Shown here in pieces: positions 54,916 to 64,000 of a stretch of 64,000 bases of DNA; position 1 is the first letter of the stretch, and each line of letters opens with the position of its first letter. The notes below the pieces were generated by a model, which was given only the letters and a program-made list of their open reading frames with translations, was not told the DNA's origin and searched no databases. The position numbers were made by a program, and so were the translations under genes. Source of the DNA: Prosopocoilus inquinatus (Eukaryota; Arthropoda; Insecta; Coleoptera; Lucanidae); contig CM069876.1 in assembly GCA_036172665.1 (NCBI GenBank), positions 36,611,001 through 36,675,000 of the forward strand, written 5' to 3'.

Positions 54916-56739
54916 CACTGTCCTTTGTGCACTTAGAAGTAAGTTCTCTTTATGGAGGGATCATTTTTATTTGTTTTGTTTTTCCTTTTTACTTTCATGC
55001 CAACAATAAACAATTGCGATTTGATCTGGGCTGGGAATCTCTTAAAAGTACACAAAATAAAATGCAGACCAGCAATTAAGATGATGGTAAATCTTGAAGA
55101 CGTTTTCTTGAAAGGGAATTTAACTTGCGGGGCTAATTGAAGTTTTTCTTTACGAAATAAATTGAATTGGATTAGTCCGAACTGTAAATGCTGAAGCTAT
55201 TTTCCCCTTCCCCCCTCCCCGGGTCTAATTTCGATCCTTTCCAGTGAAGATAATGTTAACAAATTGATGAGATTCCCGCGTTAATAAAATTTCCACGTCA
55301 CTGACGGCTTAACAGAATACCGCCGGCAAAGTAGGTTAAGAGGAAATTGCGTCCTCCGGAGCACCAATAAAACACCGGACACGAAATGATATTTCAGCTT
55401 TATTAAACTTTAAATCGTCGTTTTGCTGCAGTTATAATAAATTTCCCAAATGCGATGCACAGGCACAATGTATCTTGCAGGAGGAAGAGGAAGAGCCTTC
55501 CGCCTCTATTTTAAGTTTTTAAAATCGAGCACTAAGAAATCTGCATAAATACTGGAACAGGTTCAGGTGCGCAATATTTCAAGCTTTTAAGGAAGAAGCA
55601 CCGCGTAAATAAATGTTGGGGTAATGGTGAGGGGATCAGTTTGATTCTTTCAAATTAATCTCTGCCATTGCCGGAGTGAAAGGTGAGGTATTATTATAAA
55701 GCGACGGTTCTGGATTAATATTTAAAGTTGGAAAACGGTCCTATTTACACTTTCGACGTTGACGGATGCTCGTGGCTTCGCGCGAATAAAAGGTTTAAGT
55801 GCAACCGCGACTTTTCGCAGCGAACAAACGGTTTTGTGCTTGGTTGACGAGCGGAGAATTGATCGTTAAAAAGGGGAAAACCCGGAGAAATTTATGGCGT
55901 ATTCGAGGCTATCAGTGCGCAGTTAAATTTTAAAAGCACCTACACAACACGGCTTACTTGAACTGTAATTATTATGAGCTGTGTGGTATCTCGAAAAATA
56001 CCTACCAAAAGATCGTAAAGTGGAAAACATAGTAAAAAGCTAGTAAACGATCATAAATTTAAAGAAAAAGTTAGTGTAAGTACTTTTTTCCTTCAATGAA
56101 GAAAAGAGGCAAAAATTAACGACATTTCGACACCTTCTAAGAGTATGATATAAAAACAATTTGGAAATAGAAGGGCAAAGAAAAAGATAATATACAGAAA
56201 AATAAAAACAATAAATTAAGCAACGTCTTCAGTTAGTTTCAGTTGAGGAAAAACGCACCGACAGAATTACTATATAATAATATAATAATAATTAATTACT
56301 TGCAGAGAAGTTACATTTATTTTAATAAATCCCGGCACATTGTAAACGTTTTGATTGACCAGCCCCCGGGCGGCTGATTAACGTCGTTCGTGCTCAAGTT
56401 CAAGTGAAGTACTGACCTTGACCTATCTTCGGCTTCAGGTCGTAATTCAAGAGGCGGCCGCGTTCCACTTTTAGCTATGCCAGTAGTTCTCAAACGGTTT
56501 AGTGAACATCTGCCACTGCATTTTTCTCGAAAACTATTAAATTTTTGTTAAGAACATTTGAGTTCAACCGTTGCCATTTATGGTGATATATTACAGGTTT
56601 AAATATTTGCACACAGCAAAAGAACATCCAGTATAGTAATCACAAATTCTATAATCATCTGTAATAATTAATTCGTTTAAATTGAAAATCAAGGTGGATG
56701 AATGAGACGTGTTAAAACGTGTTAACTGGGAGCTTTTAC

Positions 56740-56959
56740 CTGTAAAATCGTAGAATTCCTCACGGGTAATCATAAAGGCGGCTAAATTGGCAGTGTATAT
56801 GGCGAGGAAGACGACGGCGAACATGGCCCAGACGTTGGTCATGAAACGGGCTGTGAAGCCCCTCGGAGAGTCCACGTGCACGGCTGCTTGGAACAATACG
56901 GCCCAGACGAGCCAGTAGGTCCGGAAGAGTGAAAATCGATGTGACGCCGAAGGCGTCGA
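56740..56959 (-). CDS. Nmdar2: Nmdar2 exon: channel pore (M2) and M3 gate
   Basis: Acceptor tttttgcag, donor gtaaaag; 220 nt. It encodes [75 protein letters not shown]2 re-entrant loop: [13 protein letters not shown], with Gln at the position of the vertebrate GluN2 pore Asn. M3: [21 protein letters not shown], the YTANLAAF gate motif with Ile where vertebrate subunits have Ser (SYTANLAAF). The exon ends in phase 1 and joins exactly to [10 protein letters not shown] of the next exon. The amino-terminal domain, S1 and M1 exons are not in the window. Product: glutamate-binding subunit of a neuronal NMDA-type receptor, paired with Nmdar1. Confidence 0.92.
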
Positions 56960-57050
56960 CTGCAAAAAAGTCAAGAAAAGTGTAAGAGTCCGTATTCTTG
57001 TGAATATTATTTTTATAAGTCGATACATTTTATTTAATTAAGAGACTTAT

Positions 57051-57275
57051 GGCCGTTTTCATAATCAGACTTTAAGGAAGCTTTAATTTAAAGTCATTTT
57101 AAGAATATGGAAATAAATGTATATTTTTCTCTTGTGAACAAGAAGAAGGCAGCATAGCCGGCGAAATACGTATCTAGTCTTTAAACAAACTTTTTGTGGT
57201 TAGGAGGTTAAGTCCAAGTATTTTTTTTTAAGGTTAAAGTAACTTCAAATTAAAGTTTTATTGTGAAATCGGTCC
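57051..57275. mobile_element. MITE, ~225 bp
   Basis: ggccgttttcataatcagac and the inverted attgtgaaatcggtcc, with inner arms ctttaatttaaagtc / acttcaaattaaag. Flanked by ttaatta-like sequence on both sides. Confidence 0.55.
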
Positions 57276-58447
57276 TTAATTATGAGTATGACTCTTTACC
57301 CCGCCACACACGCACATACTTTCAAACGCTCCCGGCGCGTGGAGGACTTGGCGCGCGGCGGCAAGTCAGCTACGAGCCGGGTACGCTGTTGCCCACAGAT
57401 TAATAAGCCAAATTGAAATACTTAGACGGCAGATTTGAATAAAAACTGAACAAGATGTGCATTCTAGCTGATAAGTGGCCCAATAGCTTGTATCAACCGT
57501 TTCATTTTTTATTAAATTTATTAAAACCTGATTTGCCCGTAAACGTAGTTTTAGAACAGAAATTTAGACGTCATGGCTCGCGTACCAGGAGCGAAGGTTT
57601 TTTTTCTTTAAACATACACGCCAAGTCTGCGCGCCAGATATGCCACGTGCCAGGAGCGTCGAAAAGTATGTGCGTGTGTGGTGAGCTATTAGAAAACACA
57701 AATGCTGCGTTATGTAACGAAAGAACTAGTCAGCTGGCAATCAATGTACTCAGCTAGAAATGAGATCAAGGGCGTTATATTAAAAAAAGCAAGCTTGTGT
57801 TATGCAAAGCTTTGCGGAACGTAAAAATCGTTGAATCACCATTGAGTCATTGTGTTACAGAAGAAATAATTGTATAACGGCTCCTGATTCCCACAAGCAA
57901 ACCTAGGCCTACATCAACATCAGTTACATAATAACTGCGCCCAGTAAAATAAAACGAGTCATCAGGATTTTCTAAAACTAACGCCTAATGCAAAGCCCAC
58001 GCAGATTGGAAATTAAGTTATTTCAAATTTAAGTAAACACTTCGCTTTTCTGATCAGAGAAAGGTGGACAATGCACTTGCCACGCTGCACGAATTCCTGT
58101 CATCTAGGAAAGTTCTCTTCTGTTCACCAGTGTGTGTAGGCTGTTTGACACGCGTCTCAATATTCCTCATAATTAAGTATTCAAAAGTTCATTAGAAACA
58201 ACAAACAACAGAGCAACAAACAAAGAACATTTTTCTACATTCTATTTTCGTAATTTAATTTAAATAAAGTACACCTAAGAAGTATCCACGACCGGCGAGG
58301 GTGAGTTGAAATGAAATAGAATCATGAAATGAAATAGAATCATAGAATTATAGTTGTTTGTTTTTAGAAATAAACTGACTTTTTGGTTGATCTTCCCTTC
58401 TCTCTTTCATATTCTAGTTTCAATTTTATAAGTGAAAAGTTTTTTTT

Positions 58448-58536
58448 TAATCTTGAACCGTATAGAAATATGATTGGAAAAAACAATCAACGTTTCGCTA
58501 TCGCTTAATAGCATATATCTGCCCGGTTCAAGATTA
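58448..58536 (-). ncRNA. Hammerhead-like relic inside a small inverted repeat
   Basis: Outer arms taatcttgaaccg (58448-58460) and cggttcaagatta (58524-58536) are perfect inverted repeats. On the - strand the interior has stem II gctattaagcgatagc followed by GAAACGttg, as in the 31.3- and 47.5-kb motifs, but CUGANGA has decayed to cagatat. Not expected to be active. Confidence 0.35.
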
Positions 58537-59615
58537 AAAAAAAATTTATAATTTTCTTCGGACAAGAATCACCTTCGTCTTTTTCAATTTTATGTTTCAA
58601 CTTCTCAGTTGAGTAAATAAATTTTTGTTTGAAGCATTATGGTTCACGATTACTATTAACAAAAAAAAAATGAGAATTTAGTAAAATCTTGCATATAACA
58701 AGTTTGCTTTTTTTAAATTAATGCTGTAGACATCGTACGAGTGACATTGTGTGTATACCGTTCCGTGAATTTGTGCTATAATTGAGAGCAATATTCAATT
58801 TCAATCCCTAATAAAAGAAAAAAAACGAGAGACGACTGAAAAGAAGGAAGATTATGAGGAACAAAAAACAAAAAAAAAATCAACACGTCAAGTGTAAGAA
58901 AATGCCAAAACTGATAAAAAATGAAAGAAAACCGAAAAGAACGAAGAATAAGGGGAACGAAAACGAGAGAAAATCGACGTGACTGGAATTTGATCAACTC
59001 GCCGTGTCTTGGAAAATGCAATTAACATTTTAATTGAACGATTTTGCTTACTTAAGCAGATACCTATGGTAGGAATTCTCGCGTAGTCACCCTGTACAAG
59101 GTTTACACCAACTGTTCTGCGCGGGAATTTTGAAATGTAGCATGCCTATTCGATTTTGTTTTTCAAAAAACCGATTAGGTCCGTTGCTACCGTTAGAGCT
59201 GAAGAGACTGCGGATCATTTGGTATATTTATTATAACTAGAATGCTTTAGTCTAGAATTAGGGTGGGAGGTCTTTATTAATGAAGGGGTCTGAATGAATT
59301 TCGTGTTATTTTTTTGTTCTTTTTATTTTACATTTTTTTAATAACTTTTATCACCAGAAATAGAGGTATCGTATTTTATAAAAAAAAATGTCGGTAGACT
59401 CAATCGTTTTTCTTAATTGGTCGTCATTTGTTTTAAGTTGGCCATTTGAACACGTTTCATTATTTTTTTCGATATTTTAAAAATTGTCTTATACCCGCGT
59501 TTCTTTCACATCTTTTTTTTTCCTTAGTTATTTGTTTGTTTTCTATTTATTATCATCCGTTTCCCGTCTGTTTTCTGGTTTTTTGTTTGTTTTTTAAAAT
59601 CGTTTTAATCTCGCG

Positions 59616-61331
59616 CAGAGGCGGCCCCGGGCGAGAAGTTTGGTTGGTTGAGAAATCCCCTCAACAAACAATAAAAAACTTAAAGTTAACAAATAAATGA
59701 AGAAGAAAATTCGACTTCGACGTCAAGCCAATTGAACTCCATTCAATCCAAGTAAAAAAATTAAAACAAATTGAAATGAACCCTAGTAAATCTCAAGGTC
59801 AACTGAATCCTTCCAACTTATTATATTACATTCCATTTCCATTCTACACAAGTAAAAAAAATTAAAAATACTTGAAAAAGGTTTTAAAAATGTACATGCA
59901 TTAAAGTTAAACAAATCTCAAGGTCAATCCAAGCCAGCTGCCATCAACCAAACAAGTAAAAGATTGAAAATTGCTGGAAAAACTAAAAATAAAGATTAAC
60001 AAAAATTAAAAATCTATTAAAATGAAGTTCAACTAACGTCAAGGTCATTCCAACCCAACTCACCTCGACCTAACTCCATTTAATACAAATAAAAATAAAA
60101 ATCCAGAAAAATTAAAAGTTTAATAAAAAATTAAAAAAAATTAAAAGTCAATTAAAATCAAGCTCAACTAATCGTCAACGTCAACATAACCCAACCCAAG
60201 CAAAAATTAAAATAAAAATATAAAAGCAAAAGAAATCCGTTGAATGACTTAAACTTAATTTTTCCGTGCTTTAGAATTGTCACTGACAACCAAATAAAAA
60301 TTAATTCGCCTATTTTGGTCGTCAGTAGCCAAGAATAGTAAGCCAAATGATAACCAAAAGTGAACCACGTGACGATAAATCACCACGGTTGGCAACACTG
60401 TCTGACTGTAAAATCGGGTAGCAATTATTTGAATTGGTTCAAAGCAAACGTGGGCATAAAATACGAGAAGAGCCAGCTCGTAGTATCCCTCACCTATGGA
60501 CGGTAACGATGAATCCATTAACAAACAAGTATTATTGTGATTACATAGAAGTTACAAAAAAGTTTCCCGTATCATTGATTGCTGAGATAAGCGCGCAACT
60601 AATATTACAAAAAAAAGGGATATACTCCCGTCACGTTCCGCTACAGTGCCAACGGCTGGGTCAAAGTAAAGCAAAAGTTTGTCAAAATAAGCTTTTTTAA
60701 CACAAGTTTTGGAAAAATAATGGATGTATTCGAATTTAAAGTATGAAATTACTTACAATACTTTTTCTACAATCGATTTCACACTTTAGAAGAAGCTTAT
60801 AAAAGATGCATACTTATTTTTTTGAGACAACTGTATAAATTCACGTGAATTTCTTTCTTTTTTCGTTTTGAAAGAGAGGCGCCAGTTATAGTTTACAAGA
60901 AAACTTAAATTCTAAAGAAAGGCGTTATTGTGGATTATAAAATCTAGTCCTCATACAACAGATATTATTCTTGGAATAAGAGCAGGTCTGAAATATTATT
61001 TCAAAGTACGACTTGTAACTTCCTTAACAAATCGTACTTTAAGAGACACAATATTTCAGAGATCTGTTCATTTAAAAAAGAATTCTTTTTCCTTTTAACA
61101 GAATAGACTTCTAATATGTCTATTTTATACAGATATGCAAATATTTCCGGATTTATATGTACATTTGATTGTAGGAGTAGATTTTATGCAGATTTTCGAA
61201 AATCTGAATTCTGACTGCACTGTCATGGGTTAAAAAATTGAAAAATTCGCACATTCTAGATGGCGCGGGGCCCCAGAAAACGCGAGGCCCCGGGCGGTTG
61301 CCCACCTCGCCCGCCCCTAAATCCGCCACTG
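59616..61331. mobile_element. hAT-like transposon, 1.7 kb, perfect 8-bp TSD, no transposase
   Basis: Starts CAGAGGCGGCCCCGGGCG and ends CCCGCCCCTAAATCCGCCACTG. ATCTCGCG is present immediately outside both ends (59608-59615 and 61332-61339). The terminal 9 bp are inverted with one mismatch (cagaggcgg / ccgccactg). The interior has A-rich ~120-bp degenerate tandem repeats (about 59700-60230, phrases such as 'aaggtcaatccaa') and one 88-codon frame (60434-60700, MVQSKRGHKIREEP...) that I do not recognise. Non-autonomous or gutted. Confidence 0.82.
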
Positions 61332-62653
61332 ATCTCGCGGCTCCTCCACCTTTTTTCTTTTATTTTTGCCTATTCTTAGGCAATAATCAATTATTCTCCG
61401 TTTAGTTTATTTTTTGTTTTTTCAATATTCGTCGCTGTTTTTCGTAGCAGATCGTCTTTTGTTCTAAATTCGTCAGTGGCTTCTCGAATAAGAATTTCGG
61501 AGGCGCGGAGAATTTAATGTTTGAAATATTAGCGTACGATCAAAAGAAGTCGCCAGTTTATGAGTTGAGTTGAGCGAAACGTCTGTTTACGTTCCAAAAA
61601 TAAGAAAAGCAACGAAACACTCCAAGCCTCAAATATACAGCATCCCCTGACGAAATAGGATTATACTCTTACCCTAAACCGCTATACAGTTGCAATAAAG
61701 CTGTGAACAAGAAGACGAGCTTTGATTTACGAGTGACTCCAAGTTGCTCCGCTTTATTTTTGAGGAGACAAAGTCCTGAAGCTTAAAGACGTTTTACAGT
61801 CGAGATCCGCCGCCGATTTTAAGAAGTCCCAGATCTCGGCATTGTGTTTGCGATCACATATAAAACGTGACGTCGCGGATGGGGGGTTTCAGTTGTAAAC
61901 AATCTGGAAGCTCTTGAACGCACCCCAAGGATCCATTCACGTCAATCCGCCTAAGTATAAATCGGGTACAGGGATTTAAACATCTTATTTATTCATCGTT
62001 GGTTGCATTTATTTTTAAGTTCTTTTTGGTATATTCAAAACGATTTATCTCAAAAAGCAAAACAAGGATATCGAATTTTCCGGGGGTGTTGTGTTATTAT
62101 TGTAGTATCATTTATTACTATTATTAAAGTGAGGATCAACGTTATTCACTGTCATTCGCAAAGTTGCCCGCTGGGAAATATCAATTGACAAAGAGCGGTT
62201 TTATGTGCGTGTACGCAATGCAGAAATGTATTTTATGTATGCGTTCCAGTGGTTGTGGATATTCACAAGTGGTTGTTACAAAGGGGAGTTAATAACTGAC
62301 GATCATTCACAATGTTCGGGTTATTTTATGATTTGATATTGTTTTGACATTGTTGCGGATTTAGTGTAGATACGTTTTAACATCAACTTACACACAAATT
62401 CATATTCATTAACAAAACAGAATTTAAACCGCCTATCATTAACAGAGACAGAATATAAATCGAATATAAACAATATTCGATTGCTTCGTTTTTGAAAAGT
62501 TGTTGTGTCTCGTGAGAGCCTCATCATCGGCGGTTATTTATTTTTGGAGATTCATGCCTAATTAAATTGCACTCTGCATTAATTCAATGTCTTCATGAAA
62601 GAAATTTTTTTAAATCATTAAAACGTATTTAACACCCTTTAAGTAGATTACAG

Positions 62654-62885
62654 TTGAATCGATGAGTGCATAATCGTGTTCAGTCCAAATTTACTGTGTT
62701 GAGAAAACAACAAATAACTTCATCTAGATTTTTATTTTAAGTGAATTATTGGTTTAAAATTCTTTCAGATAAGAATATCTGAAGCCAATAATTACTTGAA
62801 ATAAAAATCTAGAGAAAGTTATTTGTCGTTTCGTCTCAACACAGTAAACTTGAACTGAACACTATTATGCACTCATCGATTCAAT
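62654..62885. mobile_element. Near-perfect fold-back MITE, 232 bp
   Basis: Left arm ttgaatcgatgagtgcataa... and right arm ...ttatgcactcatcgattcaa pair over about 105 bp each, with few mismatches, around a short centre (ttctttcagataagaatatct). Confidence 0.75.
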
Positions 62886-63393
62886 TAATTCCAAAAAAAT
62901 TTATGTGTGCAGATACAGGTTAGTGTTAGTGTTTAAAACTTAAAGAGTTACTGAAATGAAATTGCCAATTCTGAAACTCGGATGTTATTAAAGTTACTTT
63001 AATAACTACTCACTGCGACAACTATTTGGTTTGACGACTTTAATAACAACTTTCAGAAACTAGTTAGTAATAAGCCCGTTAATTGTTATCGACAAAGACA
63101 AGCAACAGCGACTCGTTATTAATCAAGTGAATGAAGTTAAATACTCAACTTCCTGTCTATATTTATACGACAACAAACGATTCTGGTCTTAAAGCATTTT
63201 CGATTCACTGCACTCTCACAGTAGCTAATGTAATTCGCGAAAATCTATAACCAACAGATGGCGCTTTTAATAAGGAAAATAAAGAGCTATTTTATTGAAT
63301 CTATCAACGTTTTTCTTCTTAGTTTTATTATTATGTGTACGTTATTCTAAAAGTACGGGAGCGTCACAAAACTCAGAATCGTTGAATCTAATG

Positions 63394-63525
63394 GCCAGTT
63401 GCACAAAACACTTAAGCCGAGCTTAAATTTAAGTATTGCTTATAACGTGATATTGGAGGTTACATAACTCACATTCTAAACGGCGCTTAAAGTTAAGCTC
63501 GGCTTAAGTGTTTGGTGCACCTGAC
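63394..63525. mobile_element. Hairpin MITE, ~130 bp
   Basis: cacttaagccgagcttaa and ttaagctcggcttaagtg are perfect inverted arms inside the wider ggccagttgcac / gtgcacctgacc ends. Confidence 0.7.
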
Positions 63526-63587
63526 CCTAAACGTTTTATAAAACCAACAAAAGTTTTTTTTTTTAATATGGTTTACTTATCTGACAG

Positions 63588-63654
63588 AATGTCACAGTCT
63601 AAGATACAGTGCTGATAAACTTTCAAGCTCCTGAGAACTGAGACTGTGACATTT
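63588..63654. repeat. Short inverted repeat
   Basis: aatgtcacagtct and agactgtgacattt, about 13-bp arms with a loop of about 40 bp. Confidence 0.45.
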
Positions 63655-63878
63655 TTGCGACATTTCTGCAATACTTTTATTTGTTTTCAAATTTATAGGT
63701 CCGTTTTAGCTTTGGCTTTTCGAATGAAAACGATAAATATTGTTTCATAATAAAAATAAGTTGTTGAGGTTTTTCAACATTATGTATTTCTACAGAAATT
63801 CCTTTTATTGAAAAAATAAAATAGAATTATTTTTAATAAACACAGTTCAAGTGATAATGACTATAATAATGTAGTACT

Positions 63879-64000
63879 GGGCTTCCCAAACTTTTTTTAA
63901 GCATCGACATCTTAAAAAAGCAAATAAAATTGACATCGATCCCCTCTTAAATTTAATTAATTGAATAATAATACCAACAACATCAAATTTCGTTTATTTA
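63879..64000 (+). mobile_element. Probable hAT-like end running out of the window
   Basis: ctgggcttcccaaacttttt resembles the end of the 13.3-kb hAT element (gcgttccccaaactttt). Its other end, if present, lies beyond 64000. Confidence 0.4.

Larger units (their letters stand above)
46253..56739 (-). other. 10.5-kb Nmdar2 intron filled with repeats
   Basis: Between the M3 exon and the S2/M4 exon. It contains MITEs (46.5, 46.8, 49.2-49.5, 50.3 kb), a (GT)n microsatellite, hammerhead-like motifs at 47.5 kb, two hammerhead retrozyme insertions (48.0 and 53.2 kb), a dispersed repeat (50.7 kb) and a SINE (51.75 kb). 54.2-56.6 kb shows no recognisable element apart from two hAT-like ends (about 54893 and 56486). 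Confidence 0.7.
56960..64000 (-). other. Nmdar2 intron (upstream part, open at the window edge)
   Basis: No upstream Nmdar2 exon was found, so the whole stretch is taken as intron or 5' flank. It holds the MITEs and hAT-like element listed separately. 57.3-58.4 and 61.4-62.6 kb show nothing recognisable. The window ends inside another hAT-like end beginning near 63879. Confidence 0.6.

Overview
This is a eukaryotic nuclear window. It is AT-rich, with short GT-AG introns in one compact gene block, very large introns in one neural receptor gene, and many DNA-transposon remnants. The gene content (HIRA, a Brambleberry/Kar5-type nuclear-fusion protein, UTP6, UQCC6/Brawnin and an insect-type NMDA receptor subunit 2) points to an insect. 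A beetle is my inference, not something the sequence proves. All gene models were spliced by hand; each is phase-consistent, but no transcript data were available.

Layout. 1-7.4 kb is strongly T-rich on the + strand and made of degenerate tandem repeats plus small dispersed repeats; I see no gene. 9.4-12.3 kb is a complete Tc1/mariner-type element with roughly 500-bp inverted repeats and an intact but probably catalytically dead transposase frame; a hammerhead-ribozyme repeat is inserted in it, and it abuts a second mariner-like MITE. 13.3-14.1 kb holds a hAT-like MITE and two small hairpin MITEs. 14.6-26.5 kb is the compact gene block: HIRA (+, 14 exons), Brambleberry (-, 5 exons), a truncated UTP6 paralogue (+, 4 exons), UQCC6 (-), a doubtful small membrane-protein gene (+), and full-length UTP6 (+, 5 exons). 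From 27.9 kb to the right end runs the 3' part of Nmdar2 on the - strand: four exons at 56.7-57.0, 45.5-46.3, 28.0-28.1 and 27.9 kb, joined across introns of 10.5 kb, 17.3 kb and 75 bp. Its upstream exons lie beyond the window.

The Nmdar2 introns act as a sink for repeats: a solo LTR nested in a long fold-back element, 0.3-kb and 0.7-kb tandem arrays, a tRNA-derived SINE, a 1.7-kb hAT-like element with perfect 8-bp target duplications, and many MITEs.

The most interesting system is a family of hammerhead-ribozyme insertions (53.2-54.2, 48.0-48.4, 25.2 and 11.2-11.5 kb). The 53-kb copy has three ribozyme cleavage sites spaced exactly 312 bp apart. The 61-nt ribozyme has all core nucleotides and three helices. 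Every copy is flanked by a 9-13 bp target duplication and has an internal inversion. This is the architecture of a metazoan retrozyme: rolling-circle or circular RNA that is reverse-transcribed into the genome by a borrowed machinery.
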